NCBI GenBank assembly: GCA_002308595.1
Contig: DBWH01000062.1
Span: forward strand, 1 to 44,474
Direction: 5' to 3'
Length of the DNA stretch: 44,474 nucleotides
Source: Mageeibacillus sp. UBA1243
GTDB taxonomy: Bacteria > Bacillota > Clostridia > UBA1212
Below are positions 1-8,274 of this stretch, in pieces. Position 1 is the stretch's first letter, and each line of letters begins with the position of its first letter. The notes below the pieces were generated by a model. That model made no database searches. It was given only the letters and a program-made list of their open reading frames with translations, and had not been told where the DNA came from. The position numbers and the translations under genes were made by a program.

Positions 1-636
1 ACATACAACTCCAACCATATCGAGGGAAGCAGGCTGACCGAGGAGCAGACGCGCATGATTTTTGAGACAAGCACTCTTGACATCGCCAATGCCGTCCCTG
101 TCGACGACGTCCTTGAGACGCTGCACCATTTTCGCGCCGTTGACTATGTAATTGACTGCGCCGATGAGGTCCTCACGGAAGATATAATCAAAAAGCTCCA
201 CTACATTCTGAAGCACGACACCAGGGAGTCCACGCTGGACTGGTTTGCGGTGGGGGACTATAAGAAAAAGGCCAATGTCATTGGCGGCAGAGAGACCGCA
301 AATCCCAAAGACGTGCCCGCGCGGATGAAGCAGCTCCTTGACGGTTACAACGCCAAGTCAGAAGTGACGATTGAAGACATCGTCGCTTTTCACGCAGCTT
401 TTGAAAAAATTCACCCGTTTCAGGACGGGAACGGGCGCGTCGGACGGCTGATTGCGCTGAAGGAGTGCCTGCGGCACAGTATTGTTCCGTTCCTCATCGA
501 GGACAGTAAAAAGGCGTTCTATTACCGCGGACTGAGCGAATGGGACAATGAAAAAGGATGGCTTACAGACACCTGCCTCGACGGTCAGGACACATTCCGG
601 CGGTTGCTTGCGGCATGCGGTATTGAACAGGACTGA
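1..636 (+). CDS. Fic domain protein (probable AMP transferase), 5' truncated
   Basis: The reading frame is open from base 1, so the true start lies upstream of the window. The canonical Fic motif HPFQDGNGRVGR is encoded at about 412-447. It supplies the catalytic His, the acidic residue and the phosphate-binding GNGR loop of enzymes that transfer AMP (or another nucleotide phosphate) to target hydroxyls. The first visible residues include SNHIEG, which fits the (S/T)xxxE(G/N) inhibitory helix of self-inhibited class II Fic proteins, where the Glu blocks ATP binding. The arrangement suggests a stand-alone regulatory Fic protein; no adjacent antitoxin gene can be seen because upstream DNA is missing. 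One CGCCAATG and one CATTGGCG octamer lie in the gene. The family call is strong; the target is unknown. Confidence 0.9.
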   Translation, partial: TYNSNHIEGSRLTEEQTRMIFETSTLDIANAVPVDDVLETLHHFRAVDYVIDCADEVLTEDIIKKLHYILKHDTRESTLDWFAVGDYKKKANVIGGRETANPKDVPARMKQLLDGYNAKSEVTIEDIVAFHAAFEKIHPFQDGNGRVGRLIALKECLRHSIVPFLIEDSKKAFYYRGLSEWDNEKGWLTDTCLDGQDTFRRLLAACGIEQD

Positions 637-669
637 AAATCCGGATTTATTGGACAAAGGAGAGTAAAT

Positions 670-1047
670 ATGCGGTTCTATATTATGATGTTTATCTGCA
701 ACTTATTAATTCCGATCGTTATGCTGATATGCGGATTCCTTATGTATAAAAAACCGCCAAAAGAGATCAATGGGATTATAGGATATAGAACAACTATGTC
801 CAGAAAAAACAAGGATACCTGGGCATTTGCGCATGATTACTGCGGTAAGTTGTGGATTAAACTCGGATTGCTGTTATTGATTTTGACAATCATTATTCAG
901 ATACCTTTTGTTCATTCGAGTGAAAATGCAATCGGATGTATGACACTTGTTGTCGAAGGGATACAGCTTGCGGTTATATTGGTCTCAATTGTATTCGTAG
1001 AACGAGCTCTTAAGAAAAATTTTGATGAACACGGTGTCAGAAGGTAA
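670..1047 (+). CDS. SdpI/YhfL-family membrane protein
   Basis: A 125-residue membrane protein. Helices lie near residues 5-26, 65-83 and 95-112. Between the first two is the family signature: PPKEINGIIGYRT followed by a segment with NKDTWAFAH. This matches the SdpI family, whose Bacillus member gives immunity to the SdpC toxin and signals through SdpR. No sdpC- or sdpR-like gene is seen nearby, so an immunity role cannot be assumed, and many clostridial members are orphans. The start is an ATG behind an AGGAG ribosome site at about 659-663. The gene follows the fic gene by 33 nt and may be co-transcribed with it. Its codon use is more AT-rich than that of its neighbours. Confidence 0.75.
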   Translation: MRFYIMMFICNLLIPIVMLICGFLMYKKPPKEINGIIGYRTTMSRKNKDTWAFAHDYCGKLWIKLGLLLLILTIIIQIPFVHSSENAIGCMTLVVEGIQLAVILVSIVFVERALKKNFDEHGVRR

Positions 1048-1118
1048 ATCCCGGTTTGCCGGGGCAAATCAGGGCAGAATAAAAAATCCCCTTAAATCGG
1101 ATTTGCGAGGTAATAAAA

Positions 1119-1760
1119 ATGAAAAACGGTAAAACACCTGATCCGAACGTTGTTCACCCAATATCAGGTTATGACAAAGAAATATACGTTAAACCGACCG
1201 TGAAGAATCCGAATATCGTTGTCGGGGACTTTACTTATATTGCCGATTCCGAATTTGAAAGCCACGTGACGCATCATTACGAGTGGATCGGCGACAGGTT
1301 GATCATCGGCAGGTTCTGCCAGATTGCGGCAGGCGTCGAGTTTGTTATGAACGGGGCCAATCATCAGATGAGTGCGGTTTCGACGTTTCCGTTTTACACG
1401 CTTGAAGGCTGGAACACGGAGCCGCCTGCCCTTTCGGATCTGCCGCTCAAAGGCGACACCGTTATCGGCAACGACGTATGGATCGGGCAGAATGCGGTGG
1501 TCTTGCCGGGCGTTCACATTGGCGATGGCGCAATCATCGGTGCAAACTGCGTGGTTGGAAGCGACGTCCCGCCGTACACGATAGTGATCGGGAACCCCGC
1601 GAGGGTTTTAAGGAAGCGTTTTGACGACGAGCTGATTGACCTGCTGCTTCGATTCAGGTGGTGGGATAAAAGCGTTGACGAAATAGACGGCTTGATTCCG
1701 GTGCTGACTTGCGGCGACCTTGAAAAAGTCAGAGAGGAATTGAAGAAGCGGCTTGCGTAA
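1119..1760 (+). CDS. Vat-family xenobiotic (streptogramin A-like) O-acetyltransferase
   Basis: A 213-residue left-handed beta-helix acetyltransferase. Hexapeptide repeats run through the middle and C-terminal half (for example VIGNDVWIGQNAVVLPG). The loop MNGANHQMS places His82 where the catalytic His of VatD-type enzymes sits, and the following STFPF matches the xenobiotic acetyltransferase family (Vat/CatB). Family members use acetyl-CoA to acetylate hydroxyls of drugs such as virginiamycin M or chloramphenicol; they are cytoplasmic trimers. The length is typical. The start ATG follows a GAGG site. Many chromosomal Vat-like proteins have no proven resistance role, so the actual substrate is unknown. 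No mobile element flanks it. One CATTGGCG octamer lies inside at 1517. Confidence 0.82.
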   Translation: MKNGKTPDPNVVHPISGYDKEIYVKPTVKNPNIVVGDFTYIADSEFESHVTHHYEWIGDRLIIGRFCQIAAGVEFVMNGANHQMSAVSTFPFYTLEGWNTEPPALSDLPLKGDTVIGNDVWIGQNAVVLPGVHIGDGAIIGANCVVGSDVPPYTIVIGNPARVLRKRFDDELIDLLLRFRWWDKSVDEIDGLIPVLTCGDLEKVREELKKRLA

Positions 1761-1859
1761 AGAGTCAAAATCATACTTTATAACGGGTGACTGACATGAA
1801 AAGAAAAACGGCTGTAATCTGACTGATTTGAGAAAACTTTTCGGAGACGGAGCGTGCGT

Positions 1860-2435
1860 ATGAATCTAATCGGAACAAGGCAAATCGAAACGGACCGCTG
1901 CATCTTGCGGCGCATCAGACCTGAAGACTGCGAAGCGATGTACGAGAACTGGGCAAGGTACGAAGAGGTCTGCAGGTACTTTCCTTTTCACCCGGTCAGC
2001 GGCCTTGCGGAATACAGGGAAAAGGTCGAAAAATGGGTCTCGTCCTACGATTCCGGCAGCTGCTTCCACTGGGTGGCTGTGTGGAAAGAGACCGGCGAGC
2101 CGGTCGGCACGATCAATCTGGGGAACGTTGACGGGTCCTGCATGATGGCGGATACGTGCTACATGCTATCGCCAAGGCTATGAAATATCGGCGTCATGAC
2201 CGAGGTCCTGCGAGCCGTGCTGAGGTACGCTTTCTGCGAAATCGGCCTCAACCGCGTGCAGGCAGAGGTTTTCCGTGGCAACGACGCATCCGCCAAGGTG
2301 CTCGAAAAGTGCGGCATGAAATACGAGGGCACGGCAAGGCAGAAATACTTCAAGGACGGGGTGTTCATCGACGCCGCGCAGTATGCGATAATCAGGGAAG
2401 ATTACGAAGGCGCTTGCGAAAAAAAGACCTCCTGA
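1860..2435 (+). pseudogene. RimJ/RimL-type GNAT N-acetyltransferase interrupted by in-frame TGA
   Basis: The two halves of a GNAT acetyltransferase lie in the same reading frame, separated by a single TGA at 2181-2183. The first half (start ATG 1860 behind GGAG at 1849-1852) has the RimJ/RimL N-terminus (ETDRCILRRI) and the strand ending YMLSPRL. The second half continues with NIGVMTEVLRAVL, the pantetheine-binding region, then GLNRVQAEV and the C-terminal KCGMKYEGT. Family members usually have Trp immediately after this position (W-G-x-G), so the TGA is best read as TGG changed to TGA. The frame is otherwise intact for about 191 codons, so the lesion is recent or a sequencing error. Either a truncated protein or readthrough is possible. 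TGA ends many other genes here, so it is a true stop in this organism. Confidence 0.8.
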
Positions 2436-2480
2436 AGGTCGCAGATTTGAGAGAGTTTCATAAGATTTAAGAGGTGCAGA

Positions 2481-3056
2481 ATGAAAAGACCGGTGCTTTA
2501 TGTCAACGCCTGTGTGAGAAAAGATTCAAGAACCGAAAGGCTGGCTTCCGCGGTGCTGAAGAAGCTTGACAGCCCTGTCGCAGAAGTGCGGCTTGAGGGC
2601 TTGGCGTTTCCCGTTGCAGGCGAGGCGTTTCTTAACGAGCGCGACAGGCTGATTTCCGCCGGCGATTTCGGGAGCCCTCTTTTTGACCTTGCGAGGCAGT
2701 TTGCGGAGGCAGAGACCGTTGTCATTGCGGCGCCCTACTGGGACCTGTCGTTTCCGGCAACGCTCAAGCAGTATTTCGAGCAGATCAACGTTGTCGGCAT
2801 CACCTTCCGCTACACCGAAGACGGAAGACCTGTAGGTCTCTGCAAAGCAAGAAAACTTTACTACGTCACGACCGCAGGAGGACGCTGCGTGCCGGAGGAG
2901 TTCGGCTTTGGCTATGTCAGGGCTCTTGCGCAGAATTTTTACGGGATACCCGAGGTTAAACTGTTCAAGGCCGAGGGGCTTGATATTGGCGATATCGACC
3001 CCGAAATCATCGTTAAAAATGCGGAAAAAACCGTCTCGGAAACTGTTTTTGACTGA
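2481..3056 (+). CDS. NAD(P)H-dependent FMN oxidoreductase, AzoR/flavodoxin-2 fold
   Basis: A 191-residue flavodoxin-like protein. The N-terminus (VLYVNACVRKDSRTERLA) is the first beta strand and phosphate-binding loop for FMN. APYWDLSFPATLKQYFEQIN is the azoreductase/quinone-reductase signature around the flavin, and GITFRYTEDGRPVGL is the family's next conserved block. Such enzymes reduce quinones, azo compounds or nitroaromatics with NAD(P)H in the cytoplasm. The ATG follows AAGAGGTG at 2469-2476. The gene lies 45 nt after the broken GNAT gene; no obvious terminator separates them. The T-rich stretch after the stop has no convincing hairpin. The family assignment is solid; the physiological substrate cannot be read from the sequence. 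Confidence 0.85.
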   Translation: MKRPVLYVNACVRKDSRTERLASAVLKKLDSPVAEVRLEGLAFPVAGEAFLNERDRLISAGDFGSPLFDLARQFAEAETVVIAAPYWDLSFPATLKQYFEQINVVGITFRYTEDGRPVGLCKARKLYYVTTAGGRCVPEEFGFGYVRALAQNFYGIPEVKLFKAEGLDIGDIDPEIIVKNAEKTVSETVFD

Positions 3057-3135
3057 TTATTTTTTTGTTAAACAGACAATTTCCCGCGCAAGTGTATATT
3101 ATCTGTGGGCCCTTGGCGGTGCCCTGATTCTTCTG

Positions 3136-3165
3136 TTGAAAAATTTTACGGTTTCATGGTATAAT
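3136..3165 (+). promoter_or_regulatory. sigma-A-type promoter for the STAS-ligase operon
   Basis: TTGAAA at 3136-3141 and a perfect TATAAT at 3160-3165 are separated by 18 nt. The predicted leader to the ATG at 3309 is about 137 nt, long enough to hold regulatory structure, but no recognised riboswitch was seen in it. Confidence 0.65.
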
Positions 3166-3308
3166 CTCCCATCATGATAAGGCAAAAAATGTGACAGGAG
3201 ACCGCAGTTTAGGAAAAAACGCACCGTTGCTGCCCGAAAAAGCACTTGCGGGTTCCCCTCATATTTTTGAAAATCTGAATCTAAACACCGTACAGGGGAG
3301 ATGTGTAA

Positions 3309-5168
3309 ATGCTGGAAATCAAAGTATCAAAAGACGGTAACAGGGTCGTGGTTGCCCCCAAGGGAATCATCGACACGGAGACTTCCTCAAAGCTCAGCGA
3401 AGTTCTTCTCGGTCTTGACTACAAGGATCTTGATCTCACGATTGATTTTGACGAAACCGACTATATCACCTCAACAGGACTGCGCGTTCTGCTGGTTGCG
3501 CGAAAGAAGCTGTCGGACGAGACCATGCGCGTCATCAACGTCAACGAGGCCATCTCGGAAGTTTTTGAGGTCACGGGCTTTTCGGGTATCCTGAACTTTG
3601 CCGTTAAGAAACAGACCCTCGAGGACTGCCACCTGAGCTTCAAGGCGTTTCTGAAGAAGCGCGTGAACGACGGCTTGGCGTTTGTTTTTGCGGGCCGCGA
3701 ATACACCTGGGAGGACATTGACCGTCTGTCGCAGATAGTTGCCGATGACCTCGCCAAGGCAGGCGTCAAAAAAGGTTCTCACGTCGGAATCTGCTCGCCA
3801 AACTCAATCAACTGGATCATCACGTTCTTCGCGGTTCAGAAGCTCGGCGCCATCGCCCTCCTCGTGAACTACGGTCTGAAGCCTGACGAGATTGCATCCC
3901 TTGGCGAGATCGGAGACATCACGCATCTTTGCTACGGCGCCATCCCGGGACTTACCGATTACGGCATCTTCTCTTCGGCGCTGCTCGGAGGAAGGTCCAC
4001 AATCACCTTCATGTACAACATCGGCATGGAGCAGGATTTCACAAAGAGGCTTTCGGAGTACGACGCGATCAAAGACAAGTACGCTGAGATTTACCACTCC
4101 GACGATCCGAGCGTTGTCATTTTCACGTCGGGTTCGACCGGAAAGCCCAAAGCGGTCCTCTCCTCGTCTTTCAACCTTCTCAATTCAGTTAAAGCCATCA
4201 GCGCGGAGTGCAACTTCACAAGCAAAGACAGGTGCTGCGCGTTCCTGCCGCTCTTCCACGTGTTCGGCTTCTGCTCGTGCATCGGAATCGGCCTTCTCTA
4301 CGGCTGCGTTTCATACATCCCTTCCGGCAATAAACCTCAAATGCTCATCGACATCATCCGCGAAAAGCAGTGCACCGTCTTCAACACGGTACCGACAATG
4401 TTCCTCGCGATGATCGGCCAGCCCGGTTTTACGCCCGATTCACTCTCGTCTCTGCGGGTTTCGGTCCTTGGCGGCTCCGCGACAAGCGAGTCCCAGATGA
4501 CCATGTTCCGCTCGCTCCTGCCGAACAACCACTTCTGCAACATCTACGGAATGTCCGAAAACGCCGTCATAAGCATGACGCGCTACGAGGACACGTTCGA
4601 GCACATGACACAGACGGTCGGACGCAGGGTTGACGGTATCGAGATTGAGATCAGGAACCCCGCCAATGGAGAGAAGCTGCCGGACGGACAGTCAGGCGAG
4701 ATCTACATTCGCTCGAAAGAGATGATAGTCTGCTACTACCGCCTGCCCATCGAAAAGCAGCCGCTTGACGACGAGGGCTGGCTTGCGACGGGTGACCTTG
4801 GCGTCATCCTGCCTGACGGTTATCTGAAGCTTGTCGGGCGCGCAAAGGACCTCATAATCCGCGGAGGTGAGAACATTTCGCCCGGAGAGATTGCAGATGA
4901 GGTTGTGAAGCTTCCCGGAGTTGCCGACGTCAAGGTGCTCGGCGTTCCGCACGAAGTTCTCGGCGAGGAAGTTGCCGCCGCAATACTGCTCAAGGACGGT
5001 GCGACGTTTGACGAAGCTGCCGCCAAGGCGACTCTTACAAGCAAACTCGCAAAATACAAGGTTCCCGCATATTTCGTCGTGATGGACAGGTTCCCGCTCC
5101 TCGGCAGCGGCAAGATCGACGCCATCACGCTCAAAAAAGAAGTTCTGGCTAAACTGAATAAGGGGTGA
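3309..5168 (+). CDS. STAS domain fused to an AMP-forming acyl-CoA/acyl-acid ligase
   Basis: A 619-residue two-domain protein. Residues 1 to about 98 form a STAS domain of the anti-sigma-factor-antagonist type: an N-terminal beta strand, then TSTG at 54-57, where SpoIIAA-like proteins carry their phosphorylated Ser/Thr. Residues about 105-619 are an ANL-superfamily adenylating enzyme: P-loop TSGSTGKPK near 273-281, YGMSE (A5) near 417, TGDLG and the hinge region near 495-520, and GSGK with the catalytic Lys602. The enzyme would activate a carboxylic acid as acyl-AMP and pass it to CoA or a carrier. The next gene, a membrane acyltransferase, overlaps or abuts the stop, which suggests it uses the activated acyl group. 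No acyl carrier protein gene is visible. Fusion of STAS to a ligase is unusual. The start ATG follows GGGGAG at about 3295-3300. Confidence 0.85.
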   Translation: MLEIKVSKDGNRVVVAPKGIIDTETSSKLSEVLLGLDYKDLDLTIDFDETDYITSTGLRVLLVARKKLSDETMRVINVNEAISEVFEVTGFSGILNFAVKKQTLEDCHLSFKAFLKKRVNDGLAFVFAGREYTWEDIDRLSQIVADDLAKAGVKKGSHVGICSPNSINWIITFFAVQKLGAIALLVNYGLKPDEIASLGEIGDITHLCYGAIPGLTDYGIFSSALLGGRSTITFMYNIGMEQDFTKRLSEYDAIKDKYAEIYHSDDPSVVIFTSGSTGKPKAVLSSSFNLLNSVKAISAECNFTSKDRCCAFLPLFHVFGFCSCIGIGLLYGCVSYIPSGNKPQMLIDIIREKQCTVFNTVPTMFLAMIGQPGFTPDSLSSLRVSVLGGSATSESQMTMFRSLLPNNHFCNIYGMSENAVISMTRYEDTFEHMTQTVGRRVDGIEIEIRNPANGEKLPDGQSGEIYIRSKEMIVCYYRLPIEKQPLDDEGWLATGDLGVILPDGYLKLVGRAKDLIIRGGENISPGEIADEVVKLPGVADVKVLGVPHEVLGEEVAAAILLKDGATFDEAAAKATLTSKLAKYKVPAYFVVMDRFPLLGSGKIDAITLKKEVLAKLNKG

Positions 5169-5173
5169 TTGCA

Positions 5174-6331
5174 TTGGCAGAAAAAACAGTTAATTCACCG
5201 TTGCTCAAGCAGCGTGATTACGCGCAGGATATCGCAAAAGGTATAGGCATCCTGCTCGTTATGATGGTACACATCTTTGACTACCCTCAGTGGTATCAGA
5301 TTATAATGGCAATCACGGGTGTGTGGCTGATGCCTTTCTTCTTCACACTCTCAGGTTATTACTACCGTCCAGGCGCAAGGTCGCGCGGAGAATCAATCCG
5401 CCGCCGCTCCGTTCAGCTGCTCAAGCCCTATTTCATATATTCGGGTGTCATCTGGGCGGCAACGACGTTGTACAACCTGATAACAGTGTCCGCAAGCCTC
5501 GGAACTCTGTGGGAGTGCATCAAGCAGTACCTGACGTTCCTTTTCAACAAGAATACGCTCGTTCTGCTCCGCCTTTCCCAAAAGGGCTTCGCACCTCCGT
5601 CACCCGGTATCTCTTTTTCCAGCGTCACCGTTCCGTTCTGGTTCATCGCAATGATGTTCTTTGCGGACGTCATCTTCTTTCTTATCGCCGACTGGGTTCT
5701 TGAAAAAGTGAGGCGCTTTATCTCCGTGACCACGGGGCTGATCATACTCACGTTCCTGCTGAACGTTCTTGTCGACAAGATCGGCACAGGTCTCCCGTTC
5801 AACTTCCAGAACGTGCCTATGGCAATCGCTCTGATGCTCGTCGGAGCAATGTTCGGCCGGTACGGGGTTTTGTCAAAAGGCTTCACGAGTCCTCTGTGGA
5901 CCGTGCTGAATTCATTGGCGGTGCTCGGCACTATTGCACTGTTCCAGTGGCAGTTCCGCGGTGCGGGTTCGTTCTCGGCAGGCAGGTTCGTTTATTTCGG
6001 CGCCGTCGAAGTTTTCCCCTGCGTGATGCTCGGTATTCTGGCGCCGTTCATGGCGGTCTCATTCGGCCGTCTGCTTGACAAGGTGCCTGTGCTGAACAAG
6101 GCGCTGACGTGGGTAGGACTGCGCACGCTTCCTATTCTGCTCGTGCACATGTTCATCTCGACGTTTGTGAGCAAGCTGTTCGGCATAAGCACAAAAGTCA
6201 TGGGTCAGATGGGCACGAGGAGCGGAATAAGCGCCCTCAACCTTCTGATCACCCTCGCGATTATCGTGGCGTACCGCATCTTATGGGAGCTTTTCCTTAA
6301 GAAAGTCAAATCAAAAAAGCAACAGGCCTGA
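5174..6331 (+). CDS. acyltransferase-3 family membrane protein
   Basis: A roughly 385-residue integral membrane acyltransferase of the AT3/OafA type with about ten helices. Near the N-terminus are DIAKGIGILLVMMVH, with the family's conserved His, and MPFFFTLSGYYYRPG, the conserved second-helix block with a positive residue after it. These enzymes transfer acyl groups across the membrane to sugars, peptidoglycan or lipids. I favour the TTG start at 5174, because AGGGGTG (5161-5167) lies six bases upstream. A GTG at 5165 would overlap that SD and the preceding stop. Tight coupling to the STAS-ligase gene implies a two-step system in which acid activation is followed by membrane transfer. The acceptor is unknown. 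A terminator follows at 6369-6394. Confidence 0.85.
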   Translation: MAEKTVNSPLLKQRDYAQDIAKGIGILLVMMVHIFDYPQWYQIIMAITGVWLMPFFFTLSGYYYRPGARSRGESIRRRSVQLLKPYFIYSGVIWAATTLYNLITVSASLGTLWECIKQYLTFLFNKNTLVLLRLSQKGFAPPSPGISFSSVTVPFWFIAMMFFADVIFFLIADWVLEKVRRFISVTTGLIILTFLLNVLVDKIGTGLPFNFQNVPMAIALMLVGAMFGRYGVLSKGFTSPLWTVLNSLAVLGTIALFQWQFRGAGSFSAGRFVYFGAVEVFPCVMLGILAPFMAVSFGRLLDKVPVLNKALTWVGLRTLPILLVHMFISTFVSKLFGISTKVMGQMGTRSGISALNLLITLAIIVAYRILWELFLKKVKSKKQQA

Positions 6332-6368
6332 GGAGCCGCGGCTCGTTTAACAGGTTTTGAGAAAATCG

Positions 6369-6394
6369 AAAGGACGGCTGCGGTCGTCCTTTTT
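6369..6394 (+). terminator. intrinsic terminator after the acyltransferase gene
   Basis: AAAGGACG pairs with CGTCCTTT around an 8-nt loop and runs into a T tract (6389-6394). The arrangement fits the end of the STAS-ligase/acyltransferase operon. Confidence 0.7.
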
Positions 6395-6448
6395 GATATA
6401 AAAGGGGGTGCGAAGCGGCTGCGGAACGGGGCCCTTGGCGGTAAAACG

Positions 6449-6477
6449 TTGAAAAAATGCGCAAATACTGCTATGCT
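6449..6477 (+). promoter_or_regulatory. promoter for the TPR-GGDEF gene
   Basis: TTGAAA at 6449-6454, a 17-nt spacer, and TATGCT at 6472-6477. The predicted transcript starts about 70 nt upstream of the coding start. Confidence 0.5.
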
Positions 6478-6555
6478 AAGCGCGGTTGGATCAAAAACGC
6501 GCAGAGTTTTCTGCGGACAGTAAAAATCCGTCAAAAAGATTAAGGGGTGCGTCTC

Positions 6556-8187
6556 ATGGACACCGGCAAGTCTCTCAGCATTGTTCGCGAAGTTTACGAG
6601 AAATACAAAGATGACGGGCAGCGCCTTGTCAGGGAGCTGAAAAAGCTCATAAAAGAAGGCCACAATTCGGGCGACATGGTGATTGCCGGTGCGTCGTACG
6701 GGTTTCTTGCGGACGTGTGCAGGGACAACGGCGACACAAGCGGCGTATTGGCGAATTCGATCAAGGCTGCGGAACTCCTGAAAAACACGACGGCTTACGG
6801 GCTGCTGATCAGGGCCTACCTCTCGCTCAGCTACGCATACGGGACGCAGGACAACAACCAGATGGCGCTTGCCGCGTGCGACAGGGCCTACAGGGTCGTG
6901 AAAACCCACAGGATCAAGGGCAGGTACAGGATTGCCGTGCTCAACAACCTTGCGAACTGCTACCATATCCTTGGCGAGTTCAGGACAAGCGTAGGGCTTC
7001 TCACGGAGTGCGTTAAACACACGCGCGAGGAATTTCCGGACGACTACGACGCGCTTGCGATGCGCTCGATCAACCTTGCCAATAACTATAAGTACGACGG
7101 GGACGTGCAGAAGGCGCGCGAGATTCTTGACGGTATGGAGCCGTGGATTAACAGGGTCAGCTACGTTCCGATGGTCTGCGACTACTACCTGAGGCGCGCG
7201 ATTGTTTTCTATGCGCTTGACGATAACGAAACCGCCAATGCAAACGTCGACAAGTCCCTCGCCTGCGTCCCTTCGGACACTTTCCCCCAGCCCCTCTATG
7301 CGGACCTCATGGGAATTGCGGGGACCCTCATTCAGCTTAAAGACAAAGAGCGCGCAAAACGCATTGCGGACCTCATGACCGTGTACGCCGAGAAATGCAA
7401 AGGCACCGCGGAGCAGGTATACGCGTACCGCACATTGGCGGGTTACTACCACGCTTTCGGCGAGAGCGAGAAGGCGCTTTCCTGCTACAAACACCTCAAC
7501 GAACTTTACGACAAGCGCATGGAGGAGCTCACGGGCGTCCAGGCGAGGATTTACAAGGGCATGAAGCACGCTGACCTTGAGATCACGAAGCTCAGAAAAG
7601 ACATGCGCAAAACCGAGGAGCTCTACTCGCAGGAGCCCATGACGAAGCTTCTCAACCGCGCCGCCCTCCTCAAGATTTCCTCCGAGTTCATCGAAACCGC
7701 CAAGAAGAAAAGGCAGAAGATCGGCGTCATCTTCATCGACATCGACTGCTTCAAGGAGTGCAACGACACGTACGGACACGCCAAGGGAGACGAGATCATC
7801 AAGCTCGTTGCCGGTGCCTGCAAGGACGAGGAGTCCTCGAACATCCGCTTCGCCCGCTACGGAGGCGACGAATTTTTCGGCATCACGCACGGTCTGACAG
7901 ACGATGAGATCACCGAAATCGCCCGCAGGATCTGCCGCCGCATCAGGGAAGAGAACATACCCAACGAAAAGAACCCCAACGGCGGAATAATCACCCTCTC
8001 GGTCGGTCTCGTAAACGTCGGAATTACCGCCAATACCGACACCATCATAGGCATCGCAAACTATGCCGACAAGGCTGTCTACCACGCCAAGGACGCCGGC
8101 CGCAACACAATCTTCTTCATACGGTATGACTTTGACGAAAAGGACAACCTCCACGGAAGCGCGGAGTACACCAAAATAGATTTTTAA
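6556..8187 (+). CDS. TPR-repeat diguanylate cyclase (GGDEF protein)
   Basis: A 543-residue protein with no signal peptide or membrane helix, so it is probably cytoplasmic. Residues about 30-345 are helical TPR-like repeats (for example the AYGTQDNNQMALAACDRAY repeat). Residues about 350-375 form a likely coiled-coil signalling helix. The C-terminal GGDEF domain has IDIDCFKECNDTYGH and an intact RYGGDEF signature (GGDEF at 436-440), so it should make cyclic di-GMP from two GTP. The RxxD inhibitory site that normally precedes the GGDEF by five residues is not present. TPR sensing suggests control by a protein or peptide partner. Start: AAGGGG at 6542-6547 lies eight bases before ATG 6556; the upstream GTG at 6547 overlaps the SD and is rejected. 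Confidence 0.9.
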   Translation: MDTGKSLSIVREVYEKYKDDGQRLVRELKKLIKEGHNSGDMVIAGASYGFLADVCRDNGDTSGVLANSIKAAELLKNTTAYGLLIRAYLSLSYAYGTQDNNQMALAACDRAYRVVKTHRIKGRYRIAVLNNLANCYHILGEFRTSVGLLTECVKHTREEFPDDYDALAMRSINLANNYKYDGDVQKAREILDGMEPWINRVSYVPMVCDYYLRRAIVFYALDDNETANANVDKSLACVPSDTFPQPLYADLMGIAGTLIQLKDKERAKRIADLMTVYAEKCKGTAEQVYAYRTLAGYYHAFGESEKALSCYKHLNELYDKRMEELTGVQARIYKGMKHADLEITKLRKDMRKTEELYSQEPMTKLLNRAALLKISSEFIETAKKKRQKIGVIFIDIDCFKECNDTYGHAKGDEIIKLVAGACKDEESSNIRFARYGGDEFFGITHGLTDDEITEIARRICRRIREENIPNEKNPNGGIITLSVGLVNVGITANTDTIIGIANYADKAVYHAKDAGRNTIFFIRYDFDEKDNLHGSAEYTKIDF

Positions 8188-8204
8188 AACGGTTATAGAT
8201 AAAG

Positions 8205-8250
8205 GCCGGGGGCTGCGTCCGAATGAAAGTCGCAGCCCCCGGCTCTTTGT
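8205..8250. terminator. strong, probably bidirectional terminator
   Basis: A perfect 13-bp stem, GCCGGGGGCTGCG (8205-8217) with its complement at 8231-8243, is followed by a T-rich run. It lies between the convergent GGDEF and cysK genes and could serve both. Confidence 0.85.
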
Positions 8251-8274
8251 TTTGTTAACTATGGCACATTGGCG

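Noticed and set aside
2181..2183. TGA read as tryptophan (alternative genetic code)
   Set aside because: Many intact genes here end in TGA, including the fic, iscS and Rrf2 genes, so TGA is a normal stop.
6205..8154. A 649-codon open frame on the minus strand opposite the GGDEF gene
   Set aside because: It mirrors the codon pattern of the real plus-strand gene, has no family signature, and runs into the acyltransferase gene.
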